NCBI RefSeq assembly: GCF_002911015.1
Contig: NZ_KZ626900.1
Location: 1 to 49,977 of the forward strand
DNA from: Streptomyces populi
GTDB taxonomy: Bacteria; Actinomycetota; Actinomycetes; Streptomycetales; Streptomycetaceae
Direction of reading: 5' to 3'
Length of the DNA: 49,977 nucleotides
The stretch's first letter is position 1, and every line of letters starts with the position of its first letter. Both the position numbers and the translations under genes were made by a program. This document shows positions 8,436 through 16,799 of the stretch, piece after piece. The notes beneath the pieces were generated by a model. It worked only from the letters and a program-made list of their open reading frames with translations, did not search any database and had not been told where the DNA came from.

Positions 8436-9321
8436 CGGCCGTCTCCCTGTCGTGGTTCCCGCTGTCGCTGTCGCTGTCGCTGTCGCTGGCGGTGGCGGTG
8501 GCGGTTGTGGTTGCGGTTGTGGTGTCTGTGTCTGTGCTCGCGGCCGTTTCCGTTTCTGTTTCCGCGTCCGCGTCCGTGGCCGCTTCCGTTCCGGTGTCTT
8601 CCCCGGCGGTGGCCCTCGCCGTGCCGGCCGGTGCGGTGGACACGACGACGGCGCCCTCGGGAGCCTCGCTGCACACCGCCACGACCGTCGTGCCGGACTC
8701 GGCGACGGACCTCAACAGGGCCCAGACCTCGGACCGTTCGGCGTCCGAGAGCTTGAGGTCGGTGTCGTCGACGCCGAGCAGCCTCGGGCGGCCGATCAGG
8801 GCCAGGGCGAGGGAAAGCCGCAGTGTCTCGAGCCGTTCCAGATCGCGTACGGCGGTCCTCGGCCCCTTGGGCAGCGCGTCCAGGTCGAGTCCGGCGGCGG
8901 TCAGCGCGGCGCCGATCCGCGACCGGGCCTCGCCCGCCCGCTCGCCGCGAGGCCGCAGCAGGGCGCGCAGCGAGCCCCCGAACCGCCTTTGCAGCAGGGC
9001 CCGTTCCCGAAGGTGTTCCCCGACGGTCAGTGCGGGGTCGAGGTCCGTGACCCCGGGTACGTGCGCGAGCGCGCTCACGCGGCGCACCGCCGCCATCTGC
9101 TTCGGCAGCCTCGCCGGACCCACGGCCGCCGTCCCCTCGGTGGCCTTCATCCGGCCCGTGAGGGCGAGCAGCAGGCAGGTGCGCCCGGAGCCCGACGGTC
9201 CCTCGACCGCGATGAGCGATCCGGGCTCCGCGTCGAGACGGACCCCGCGGAAAACCCGTCCGCGGGGTCCGTCGAGTCCGAAGTCCTCGGCCGTGACACG
9301 CAGTCCGTGCGGACCGTCCAC
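8422..9321 (-). CDS. Degenerate ABC-type ATPase with acidic Thr/Asp/Ser tail
   Basis: 299 aa from a GTG at 9321 preceded by GGGGGAG. The fold is that of an ABC ATPase, but its key motifs are altered: the Walker A region reads GPSGSGRT (residues 41-48) with Arg in place of the invariant Lys, no LSGGQ signature is seen where it is expected (around 158-172), and the Walker B region reads LLGVDD (181-186) with Asp instead of the catalytic Glu. Residues about 240-288 are a low-complexity tail of Thr, Glu, Asp and Ala ending in SDSDSDSDSG, encoded by hexamer repeats. It heads an operon with a YhgE/Pip membrane partner. It may bind nucleotide weakly or act as a structural subunit. Confidence 0.78.
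   Translation of the reverse strand: MDGPHGLRVTAEDFGLDGPRGRVFRGVRLDAEPGSLIAVEGPSGSGRTCLLLALTGRMKATEGTAAVGPARLPKQMAAVRRVSALAHVPGVTDLDPALTVGEHLRERALLQRRFGGSLRALLRPRGERAGEARSRIGAALTAAGLDLDALPKGPRTAVRDLERLETLRLSLALALIGRPRLLGVDDTDLKLSDAERSEVWALLRSVAESGTTVVAVCSEAPEGAVVVSTAPAGTARATAGEDTGTEAATDADAETETETAASTDTDTTTATTTATATASDSDSDSDSGNHDRETADALA
8461..8484. repeat. Hexanucleotide tandem repeat (GCTGTC)x4
   Basis: Four perfect copies of a 6-bp unit encode the Ser-Asp repeats of the ATPase tail. The repeat continues into degenerate GGTGGC-like and GTTTCC-like hexamers up to about 8600. Confidence 0.9.
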
Positions 9322-9360
9322 AGCTCCCCCATCCTCTGGAACACATCGAACTACTTTTGA

Positions 9361-9374
9361 ACTGACTGGTCAGT
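9361..9374. promoter_or_regulatory. TetR-type operator palindrome
   Basis: ACTGAC-TG-GTCAGT is a perfect inverted repeat (6-bp arms, 2-bp spacer), the form typical of TetR/AcrR operators. It lies 40 bp upstream of the ATPase GTG and next to a -35-like TTGCAC on the minus strand, between two divergent genes. The TetR encoded at the end of the same operon is the natural candidate to bind it. Confidence 0.7.
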
Positions 9375-9496
9375 GCAAAAACTAACCCGAACTTGCGCTC
9401 GAAGCAAAAGCGCAGGTCAGAACGGATTGTCAGTGGCATACCGCACGATGTGCACATACGGCCACAGTGCCGTCACACGACGACAGGAGGTTCGTC

Positions 9497-10051
9497 ATGG
9501 CCAGCTCTTCCGCAGCCGCCGCCCGTCGGCGCCGCGCCACCGGCCCTGCCCCCTCACTGACCGGACCGGCGGCCGACGTCCATCCCGTGCTCCGCCGGGC
9601 CACGGCCCCGCCCGCCGCCCTCGACCTGCTCTCCCAGGCCCGCGCCGGACTCGACGAGGCGGCGGCGCTGGAGACGTCCAACGAGCGTTACGCGACAGCC
9701 CACTTGGCCGCACTGCGCACCGCGGCGGCCGTTCTCGCCGCCCGTGCCCGCCCGGAGCCCGCGTCCCGGCGCAGGGCCCGGATCCGCAGCGCCTGGGAGG
9801 TACTCCCGGAGATCGCGCCCGAACTGACCGAGTGGAGCGCGCTGTTCGCCTCGGGAGCCACCCGCCGTGCCCGCGCCGAGGCCGGCATCCAGGGAGCGGC
9901 CACCACCCGCGACGCCGACGACCTGATACGCGACGTGGCCATGTTCCTGCGCCTGGTCGAGCGGATGCTGGTGCTGCAACCCGTGCTGCCCCAGTCCCGC
10001 CAGGACGGGGACCGGGGCCGGGCGGGCGAGGGGGTTCCGGACGCGGGCTGA
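9497..10051 (+). CDS. SAV_6107-family HEPN domain protein
   Basis: 184 aa. The ATG at 9497 follows an ideal AGGAGG 7 nt upstream, which excludes the longer start at 9467. After a basic Arg/Ala N-terminus it is all alpha-helical in character, with helices around LDLLSQARAGLDEAAALETSNERYATAHLAALRTAAAVLAARA and the C-terminal ADDLIRDVAMFLRLVERML. I recall this as the actinobacterial SAV_6107-type HEPN family, which occupies this genomic position in Streptomyces. An R-x4-H motif (Arg64 to His69) matches the catalytic signature of HEPN ribonucleases. No partner nucleotidyltransferase or antitoxin is adjacent. RNA cleavage is inferred from the family. Confidence 0.78.
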   Translation: MASSSAAAARRRRATGPAPSLTGPAADVHPVLRRATAPPAALDLLSQARAGLDEAAALETSNERYATAHLAALRTAAAVLAARARPEPASRRRARIRSAWEVLPEIAPELTEWSALFASGATRRARAEAGIQGAATTRDADDLIRDVAMFLRLVERMLVLQPVLPQSRQDGDRGRAGEGVPDAG

Positions 10052-10250
10052 CCGGCGAGGGGCCCGGGCCGGAGGGCGGGGGCGACGGCGTCCCGGCGCG
10101 CGCTCCCCGCGTGGTCCGGCGCGCGTGAGACGGACGAACGGTCACGGTGGCGGAGGCAATAGGGTGGAGGCGCCTGCTGCCTCCCCGCCGGGAGGCCCGA
10201 ACATCGCTCCGCCGTTCAACGCGCGGTGCCACGCCGAGGAGTCAACTGCC

Positions 10251-11021
10251 GTGTCGGACCCGATGCGCCCCCGCGCTTCTCTCCGTACCGCCGTGGTCTG
10301 GGAGGTCCTCAAGGACGCCCTGGACCGTCAGGTCAAGGCCGCCGGGCGGGAGTCGCTCGACGTACTCGACACGGGCGGCGGCAGCGGCAACTTCGCCGTG
10401 CCCGTGGCCCGCCTCGGCCACCGTGTCACCGTCGTCGACCCCAGTCCGAACGCGCTGTTCGCGCTGGAGCGGCGTGCCGCCGAGGCCGGCGTCGCCGACC
10501 GGGTGCAGGGCGTCCAGGGCGACGCGCACGGCCTCTTCGACGTGGTCGAGCGCGGCCGCTACGACGCCGTGCTGTGCCATGGCGTCCTGGAGTACGTCGA
10601 CGACCCGGCCGAGGGCGTCCGCAACGTGGTGGACGCGCTGCGCCCCGAGGGCGTGCTCAGTCTCCTGGCCGCGGGTCTGGGCGGAGCCGTGCTGGCCCGC
10701 GCCCTCGCCGGGCACTTCAAGGAGGCCCGGCACGCGCTCGACGACCCGGACGGACGCTGGGGCGAGAGTGATCCCGTTCCGCACCGGTTCACGGCCGACC
10801 AGCTCACCTCCCTGGTCGCGGGCGCCGGCCTGCACGTCGCCGCCGTGCACGGCGTACGGGTCTTCGCGGACCTGGTGCCGGGGGTCCTGGTGGACACCGA
10901 GCCGGGTGCCCTGGACGCCCTGCTGAAGCTGGAGGCGGCGGCGGCCGAGCTCGCCGCGTTCCACTCGGTGGCCACGCAGCTCCATGTGCTCGGTGAGGCC
11001 CGAGGGGCCGCGGAGGGCTGA
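10251..11021 (+). CDS. Class I SAM-dependent methyltransferase
   Basis: 256 aa from the GTG at 10251, which has GAGGAG about 9 nt upstream; the frame stays open further upstream but with poor coding character. Motif I is VLDTGGGSGNFAVPVARLG, motif II reads VTVVDPSP (acidic ribose-binding Asp), and a motif IV-like VLCHGVLEYVDDP follows, so it is a Rossmann-fold methyltransferase of the UbiE/COQ5 type. The substrate is unknown. It follows the HEPN gene after about 200 bp, and the DUF3040 gene follows with its own promoter. Confidence 0.82.
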   Translation: MSDPMRPRASLRTAVVWEVLKDALDRQVKAAGRESLDVLDTGGGSGNFAVPVARLGHRVTVVDPSPNALFALERRAAEAGVADRVQGVQGDAHGLFDVVERGRYDAVLCHGVLEYVDDPAEGVRNVVDALRPEGVLSLLAAGLGGAVLARALAGHFKEARHALDDPDGRWGESDPVPHRFTADQLTSLVAGAGLHVAAVHGVRVFADLVPGVLVDTEPGALDALLKLEAAAAELAAFHSVATQLHVLGEARGAAEG

Positions 11022-11217
11022 GCGGCTCCCGCGGTGCGCCGCTGATCAGGGGCTCGGCGGCAGATGGAGTACGCCACAGACCACCCGATCGAGTGCTCGG
11101 CGCCGTATGATCGGGGGAGACCGTCCGGCATGACGGGCCGGTCGCTGGGGAATGCACGCCTCAGCGCACCGGGGCGCCGTGTTGGGTTCCGGTCGGTGAA
11201 TTGGCGTAGAGGGCGGG

Positions 11218-11246
11218 TTTCACGGGGCCGATTCCCTGCCTATCCT
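11218..11246 (+). promoter_or_regulatory. Putative promoter for the DUF3040 gene
   Basis: TTTCAC at 11218-11223 and TATCCT at 11241-11246 are 17 bp apart, about 50 bp before the GTG start. A second -10-like TATGAT is at 11106-11111 without a clear -35. Confidence 0.4.
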
Positions 11247-11294
11247 GAAGGGGACCCCCGGTCGCCCCGGCGACTGCACGATGAGGAGGACTCC

Positions 11295-11693
11295 GTGCCG
11301 CTCTCGGAGCACGAGCAGCGAATGCTCGAGCAGATGGAGCGAGCGCTGTACGCCGAAGATCCCAAGTTCGCGACAGCGCTTGAGGGAAGCGGGCTGCGTA
11401 CGTACACCCGGCGACGGGTCTACCAGGCAGTCGTGGGCTTCCTGGTGGGTATCGCGCTCCTCATGGCCGGAATGGTCGCGGTCCAGATCTGGCTGAGCGT
11501 GGTGGGCTTCCTCGTCATGCTGGGCTGTGCGGTGCTCGCCGTCACCGGTTGGCGCAAAGCCCCCAAGCCGGGCGAGCAGCCGACCGTGCCGGGCTCGCCC
11601 GCAGCGCGCAGGCAGGGCCGGCAGCACCGTTCCATGATGGACCGGATCGAACAGCGCTGGCAGCGTCGTCGCGACGAGCAGGGCGGCAACTGA
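11295..11693 (+). CDS. DUF3040 domain small membrane protein
   Basis: 132 aa from a GTG at 11295 with GAGGAGGA just upstream. The N-terminus VPLSEHEQRMLEQMERALYAEDPKFA is the hallmark of DUF3040 proteins, abundant in Actinobacteria. Two membrane spans follow (about residues 44-62 and 66-83), then a basic tail rich in Arg and Gln. The function is unknown; these proteins often lie beside cell wall and division genes. It is terminated by the perfect palindrome at 11723-11780. Confidence 0.88.
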   Translation: MPLSEHEQRMLEQMERALYAEDPKFATALEGSGLRTYTRRRVYQAVVGFLVGIALLMAGMVAVQIWLSVVGFLVMLGCAVLAVTGWRKAPKPGEQPTVPGSPAARRQGRQHRSMMDRIEQRWQRRRDEQGGN

Positions 11694-11722
11694 GCCTCCG
11701 GCGTCGTCGCCGCAGACAGCAG

Positions 11723-11780
11723 ACATACGCGTGAGGGGGCGTCCACCCGGAACAGGGTGGACGCCCCCTCACGCGTATGT
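11723..11780. terminator. Perfect 26-bp-arm bidirectional terminator
   Basis: Positions 11723-11748 and 11755-11780 are exact reverse complements around a 6-nt loop (GGAACA). It sits between the DUF3040 gene (+) and the transglutaminase gene (-), which converge on it. No T-tract is present on either side. Confidence 0.85.
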
Positions 11781-12019
11781 GCGGTCGGAACCTCCGTGGT
11801 GCCGACGCCTGTCGGACCGTCCTCCGCCGGCCCCGGCTTCCCGTCGGCCCCGGCTTCCCGCCGAGTCCGACCCCCTGTCGGGTCGGACGCCGCGTCGTTC
11901 CGAGTCCCTGCCCAGGCCCGGCTCTTCGCCGGGCCGGTTGTCGCCAGCGGGCCCTCGACAGGCCGTGGAGGGCGGCCTGTCGAGGACCGGAGCCGGGACC
12001 CGGGCCGAGGCGGTGCGGG

Positions 12020-14407
12020 TCAGCCGTTCTGGTTCGACGGGCGGTGGAACAGCGCCCGTCGGCGGGCGGACAGACGGGTTCCCAGAGTCGTCCGGACGGC
12101 CGAGACCCTCCACATCACCCGGACGGCCGAACGGGGCAGGAGGAGGGCGCGCAGACGGGCCGGACGGCTCGCGGAGGCCCTGAAGGACCTCTCGACCCGG
12201 CGCGCCTCGTCCGCGAGGCCCGCCACCGGCCGGGGACGCGGAGCGTAGAGGACCTGCTCCACGGCCGTGGCCAGCCGGTGCACCGCGGCCTCGGCCTCCG
12301 GATCCAGGCTCCCGAGCCCGGCGATCCGCTCGGCGGCCTTCCTCGGCGTCTGCGACCCCTCCGGCGCGATCCCGTGGTCCCACGCCGTGTCGGTCACCTC
12401 CGACCAGACCCCCAGCGTGTACGCCGCCACGTCCGCCTCGGTGCGGCCGTGGCCGCCGAGCCGGACCGCCCGCACCCGCATCCGCCACAGCATGGGCAGC
12501 AGCGGCACTCCCAGGACCAGGAGCCCGGCCAGCGTCAGCCCGAGGATCCTGCTCCAGGGCCAGTCGTCGTCCTGGGGACCGATCACCGCCGAGGACTGAC
12601 CGGGGCAGGCCGCCAGCTTCCGCAGCTGGGCCGAGCAGCTCTCGCTCGCCGACGGTTCGGCCGAGGGCTCCGCGGACGCCGAGAACGTCGGCTTGGGGGC
12701 GGCGGACTCGGCGGTGCCAGGCGTGTTCGTCTGGGTGTAGGACGGCGCCGAGCCCCGGCTCGGGGTCGGCTCGAAGCGGGTCCAGCCCACGCCCTCGAAG
12801 TACAGCTCGGGCCAGGCGTGCGCGTCCCGCAGTCCCACCGTCGTCCAGCCGTCCGCCTGCGGGGTCCCCGGAGTGAAGCCCACCGCCACGCGGGCCGGGA
12901 TCCCGAGCGTCCGTGCCATCGAGGCCATCGCGAAGGAGAAGTGGACGCAGAAGCCCTCCTTCTTCTTCAGGAAGCTCGCGATCGCGGCGGAGCCGGTGCC
13001 CACATGGACATCGGTGTCGTACCGGAAGTCACCGCTGACGGCGAAGTAGTCCTGGAGCTTGACCGCCTGCTCGTAGTGGTTGGCCGAGCCCTCGGTGACC
13101 TCGCGGGCCGTCCTCGCCACCACCGCGGGCAACGACCGCGGAACCTTGGTGTACTCGCGCTTCATCGCGGGTGGGGGTTCCGGGGCGCCCGCCAGCTGCT
13201 GTGCCGTCGGCTCCACCATCAGGCTCGAGACCTCGTACCGCACGCCGCTCGTGTTCTGTCCGTGGTCGCCGATGAGGGTGCGTCCCACGGGTTCGTAGCG
13301 CCAGTTGCCGCTGATGTCCACTTCGCTGGCCGGATACGGCATCGGCAGCCAGTTCTGCGCGTACCCGTCGGTCGCCTCGATCCGGGTCCGGACCGTCGCC
13401 CGCTTGACCTCGCCGGACAGTCCGACCGGCGCCGGGAACGTCGCGGGCACGGCCACGGTGGGGCGCTCCGTCGACTTCCACCGGGTGCCGTCGAAGTCGT
13501 CCATCGAGCCGATCCGCAGATACAGGCTCTGGGTGTCGGCGGCATTGGTGCGGTACGTCATGACCGTGCGGTCCTCGTCCGCGTTCAGACTGTCCTGGAG
13601 CGCGACCAGCGTGTTCACCGAGGAGAACCCGCCGCCGACCCCGGGGCCGTTGCCGATGCCCCGTCCCGTGCTGTCCAGCAGACCGCCGTCGAGCGAGGGC
13701 AGGGCGAGCGGCACGAACAGGGCGACACCCAGCGCGACCGCGCCGATCCGACGCCCGGTGCGCACGGGCGCGACGGCACCGCTCGCGGGCGACGGGCCGG
13801 GAGCGCGGGCCGCACCGCCGAAGACACGGCCCCACTGCGAGAGCCGGTCCCGGCCCTCGGCCAGCAGCAGCATCAGATAGCCGGCGGCCGCGAGCAGGAA
13901 CCACAGCCAGGCCGCGCCGCCGCCGGAGAGGCCCGCGGCGACCGCGTACAGGGCGAGCAGCGGAAGGCCGGCGGGCGCGGCGCTGCGGTAGGTCACCGAG
14001 AAGGCGTCCACCGCGAGTCCGATCACCAGGACACCGCCGACCACCATCAGCCGGATCCCGTCCGACAGCGGGGCCGGGATCGAGTACCTGCCGACGTCGT
14101 CGGCGCCCGCCCGGAACAGCTCCGCGAAGTGCTGGAAGGCTTCGGGTCCGGGCACGACCCCGGCGAGGGCCTGATGCCGGGCGAAGACCAGGGTCAGCAG
14201 CACCAGCGTCACCAGCGCCTGCGCCGCCACGGTCAGCGGCCGGGCCAGCGGGACCCTCCGGGCCAGCGCGCCGACACCGGTCTGCACGGCCAGCAGGAAC
14301 GCGGCCTGGAAGATCCACGTCGCCGGACTCACCAGCGGCAGCAGCGCACAGGACGTCATCAGCGTGGCCGCCGCCGCGTACAGCGCCAGCCGGGCTCGCC
14401 CGCTCAT
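12020..14407 (-). CDS. Transglutaminase-like membrane protein (DUF3488/TGase core)
   Basis: 795 aa. Five or six N-terminal membrane spans lie within residues 8-185, with another near 220-238. A large extracytoplasmic region carries the transglutaminase-like core: GFCVHFSFAMASMARTLGIPARVAVGF with catalytic Cys487, VGLRDAHAWPELYF with His530, and WTRFEPTP with Glu546 at the third catalytic position. A Ser/Pro/Glu linker precedes a final span near 655-675 and a basic cytoplasmic tail of about 120 residues. The ATG overlaps the stop of the DUF58 gene (ATGA). It is the last member of a MoxR/DUF58/transglutaminase set, a conserved bacterial trio of uncertain role, likely in envelope protein processing or assembly. 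Confidence 0.9.
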   Translation of the reverse strand: MSGRARLALYAAAATLMTSCALLPLVSPATWIFQAAFLLAVQTGVGALARRVPLARPLTVAAQALVTLVLLTLVFARHQALAGVVPGPEAFQHFAELFRAGADDVGRYSIPAPLSDGIRLMVVGGVLVIGLAVDAFSVTYRSAAPAGLPLLALYAVAAGLSGGGAAWLWFLLAAAGYLMLLLAEGRDRLSQWGRVFGGAARAPGPSPASGAVAPVRTGRRIGAVALGVALFVPLALPSLDGGLLDSTGRGIGNGPGVGGGFSSVNTLVALQDSLNADEDRTVMTYRTNAADTQSLYLRIGSMDDFDGTRWKSTERPTVAVPATFPAPVGLSGEVKRATVRTRIEATDGYAQNWLPMPYPASEVDISGNWRYEPVGRTLIGDHGQNTSGVRYEVSSLMVEPTAQQLAGAPEPPPAMKREYTKVPRSLPAVVARTAREVTEGSANHYEQAVKLQDYFAVSGDFRYDTDVHVGTGSAAIASFLKKKEGFCVHFSFAMASMARTLGIPARVAVGFTPGTPQADGWTTVGLRDAHAWPELYFEGVGWTRFEPTPSRGSAPSYTQTNTPGTAESAAPKPTFSASAEPSAEPSASESCSAQLRKLAACPGQSSAVIGPQDDDWPWSRILGLTLAGLLVLGVPLLPMLWRMRVRAVRLGGHGRTEADVAAYTLGVWSEVTDTAWDHGIAPEGSQTPRKAAERIAGLGSLDPEAEAAVHRLATAVEQVLYAPRPRPVAGLADEARRVERSFRASASRPARLRALLLPRSAVRVMWRVSAVRTTLGTRLSARRRALFHRPSNQNG

Positions 14408-15765
14408 GCGCCCCCACCCCCCACGACAGTCCCTGCCGTCGGCGCGTGCGTGCGCTGACGGTCCGCCTCGCGCCACAGGTCGGCGAGCGACGCCCCCCGC
14501 GGCACCGGCACGGCGGTCCAGCCCGCCTCGCGCAGCATGCGCAACGGGTCCGCGCCCCTGTCCGACGGGCCGGGCACATCGGTGGGTTCCCGCACCCAGG
14601 AGTCACTGTCCAGCACGAACGCCACGGCCCCGCCGCTGCGCCGGCGCATCTTGCCGAGCACGGTCGCCTGCTCCTCGTCGAGATCGCCGAGGAAGGCGAT
14701 CAGCAGTCCTTCGTTGCCGCCGCGCACCACCTCGTACGCCCGGGAGAGGCCCGTGCCGTCCGAGTGGTCGACGACGGCGAGCGTGTCCATCATCATCCCG
14801 GCGGCGTCCGCCGACTCCTGGCCGGAGCCCGCGAACCCGTCGGCGCCCTCGCCGGGCACCGAGCTGCCGGTGTCCGTCAGGAGGCGCACCGAGAAGCCCC
14901 GTTCGAGCATGTGCACCAGCGTGGACGCCGTTCCCGAGACGGCCCATTCGAAGGCCGAGTCGGGACCCGCGCCCTGGAAGGCGGCGCCCCGGGTGTCCAG
15001 CAGCACGGTGCAGCGGGAGCGCTGGGGCTGTTCCTCGCGGCGGACCATCAGCTCGCCGTAGCGGGCGGTCAGCCGCCAGTGCACGCGGCGCAGGTCGTCG
15101 CCGTAGCGGTACCCGCGCGGACTGATGTCGTCCTCGCCGGCCAGGGCGAGGGTGCGCTGCCGCCCGTCGCCGTACCCCTTCGCCTCGCCGGTCAGCCGCA
15201 CCGGCGGCAGCGCCTCCACGCGCGGGATGACGGTCAGGGTGTCGTACGCCGAGAAGGAGCGGGTCAGCTCGCACATGCCGAACGGGTCGGTCAGCCGCAG
15301 CTGGAGCGGGCCCAGCGGGTAGCGGCCGCGCAGGTCCGAGCGCACGCGGTAGGACACCTCGCGACGGCCGCCCGCCTCCACCCGGTCCAGCACGAAACGG
15401 GGGCGAGGGCCGAGGACGTACGGCACCTTGTCCTGGAGCATCAGCAGACCGGTGGGCAGCCGCGAGACGTTGTCCATGCGCAGATGCACGCGGGCCTCGG
15501 AACCGGCGGGCACGCGTCCGGGGGAGAGCCTGCGGCTGCCCGCCACCCGGTAGCGGGTGCGGTACAGCACGGTCGCGCAGATCAGCGGCAGCACCGCGAG
15601 GAGCAGGCCGACCCGGAGCAGTTCGCTCTGCCCCAGGACGTACGCGCAGATCGCGGCGGCCACTCCGGCGGCCAGGAACGAGCGGCCGCGTGTGGTGAGG
15701 CCGGCGAGCGCGGTGCGCAGCCCGCCCTTGTCCTCGGCGGCGTGCCCCGTGCTCGCCTGCGCCAT
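14404..15765 (-). CDS. DUF58 domain membrane protein
   Basis: 453 aa. Two membrane spans near residues 29-65 are followed by a beta-rich region and the DUF58 core SPRGYRYGDDLRRVHWRLTARYGELMVRREEQP, then a von Willebrand A-like region beginning with the metal-site-like VLLDTRG. Family members occur almost always beside MoxR ATPases, as here. The ATG at 15765 overlaps the MoxR stop (TGATG) and has GGAGG 5 nt upstream; a GTG one codon earlier is the alternative. Its stop overlaps the transglutaminase start. This suggests a single complex made in fixed proportion. Confidence 0.9.
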   Translation of the reverse strand: MAQASTGHAAEDKGGLRTALAGLTTRGRSFLAAGVAAAICAYVLGQSELLRVGLLLAVLPLICATVLYRTRYRVAGSRRLSPGRVPAGSEARVHLRMDNVSRLPTGLLMLQDKVPYVLGPRPRFVLDRVEAGGRREVSYRVRSDLRGRYPLGPLQLRLTDPFGMCELTRSFSAYDTLTVIPRVEALPPVRLTGEAKGYGDGRQRTLALAGEDDISPRGYRYGDDLRRVHWRLTARYGELMVRREEQPQRSRCTVLLDTRGAAFQGAGPDSAFEWAVSGTASTLVHMLERGFSVRLLTDTGSSVPGEGADGFAGSGQESADAAGMMMDTLAVVDHSDGTGLSRAYEVVRGGNEGLLIAFLGDLDEEQATVLGKMRRRSGGAVAFVLDSDSWVREPTDVPGPSDRGADPLRMLREAGWTAVPVPRGASLADLWREADRQRTHAPTAGTVVGGGGA

Positions 15766-16799
15766 CACAGCCTCCGGGGCGGCTGCTGGTCGTAGGCGGG
15801 CGCGCCCCGGCCCGTCGAGAGACCGGACTGCTGGTGACCGGCCGGCACCGGGGTGCGCTGCAGGATCTCCTCGACGACCTGCTCGGCCGTGCGCCGGTTC
15901 AACTGCGCCTGGGCCGTGGGCAGCAGGCGGTGGGCCAGGACCGCGACGGCGAGCGCCTGCACGTCGTCCGGCAGCGCGTAGTCCCGGCCGCCGAGAGCGG
16001 CGGCCGCCTTCGCCGCGCGCAGCAGATGCAGTGTGGCGCGCGGCGATGCGCCGAGTCTGAGGTCGGGGTGGGTGCGCGTGGCCGCCACCAGGTCCACCGC
16101 GTAGCGGCGTATCGCGTCGGCGACGTAGACCGTGCGGACCGCGTCGATCAGCTTCACGATGTCGTGCGCGTGGGCGACCGGCTGGAGGTCGTCCAGCGGG
16201 TTCACGCTGCCGTGGACGTCCAGCATCTGCAGTTCGGCCTCCGCGCTGGGGTAGCCGATGGAGACACGGGCCATGAAGCGGTCGCGCTGGGCCTCCGGCA
16301 GCGGGTAGGTGCCCTCCATCTCGACCGGGTTCTGGGTGGCCACCACCATGAACGGGCTGGGCAGCTCGTAGGTCTGTCCGTCGATGGTGACCTGCCGCTC
16401 CTCCAGCGACTCCAGGAGCGCGGACTGCGTCTTGGGCGAGGCGCGGTTGATCTCGTCGCCGATCACGATCTGCGCGAAGATCGCACCCGGCTTGAACTCG
16501 AAGTCCCGGCGCTGCTGGTCCCAGATGGACACGCCCGTGATGTCCGAGGGCAGCAGGTCGGGCGTGAACTGGATGCGCCGCACCGAGCAGTCGATGGAGC
16601 GCGCCAGCGCCTTGGCGAGCATGGTCTTGCCGACGCCGGGGACATCCTCGATCAGAAGATGTCCCTCGGCGAGCAGCACGGTCAGCGAAAGCCGTACGAC
16701 CTCAGGCTTGCCTTCGATCACTCCTTCCACCGAACTGCGGACACGCTCCGCAGTGGCGGTCAGATCAGTGAGGCTCGCTCGATCGTCATAGGTCGTCAC
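15765..16799 (-). CDS. MoxR family AAA+ ATPase
   Basis: 344 aa from the GTG at 16799, preceded by GGAGGG; an upstream in-frame ATG at 16868 is less likely. Walker A is PGVGKT (residues 54-59), Walker B IVIGDEINRA (Asp115-Glu116), followed by the sensor-1 region VVATQNPVEMEGTYPLPEAQRDRF, all typical of MoxR. MoxR proteins act as chaperone-like ATPases that mature or activate partner proteins containing VWA domains; the DUF58 protein next in the operon is the obvious partner. It is first in a tightly coupled three-gene operon. Confidence 0.94.
   Translation of the reverse strand: MTTYDDRASLTDLTATAERVRSSVEGVIEGKPEVVRLSLTVLLAEGHLLIEDVPGVGKTMLAKALARSIDCSVRRIQFTPDLLPSDITGVSIWDQQRRDFEFKPGAIFAQIVIGDEINRASPKTQSALLESLEERQVTIDGQTYELPSPFMVVATQNPVEMEGTYPLPEAQRDRFMARVSIGYPSAEAELQMLDVHGSVNPLDDLQPVAHAHDIVKLIDAVRTVYVADAIRRYAVDLVAATRTHPDLRLGASPRATLHLLRAAKAAAALGGRDYALPDDVQALAVAVLAHRLLPTAQAQLNRRTAEQVVEEILQRTPVPAGHQQSGLSTGRGAPAYDQQPPRRL

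Noticed and set aside
8461..8620. Hexamer repeats as a CRISPR or regulatory array
   Set aside because: They lie in the coding frame of the ATPase tail and have no spacers.
10125..10250. Longer N-terminus for the methyltransferase
   Set aside because: The upstream 42 codons lack coding bias and the GTG at 10251 has a proper ribosome binding site.
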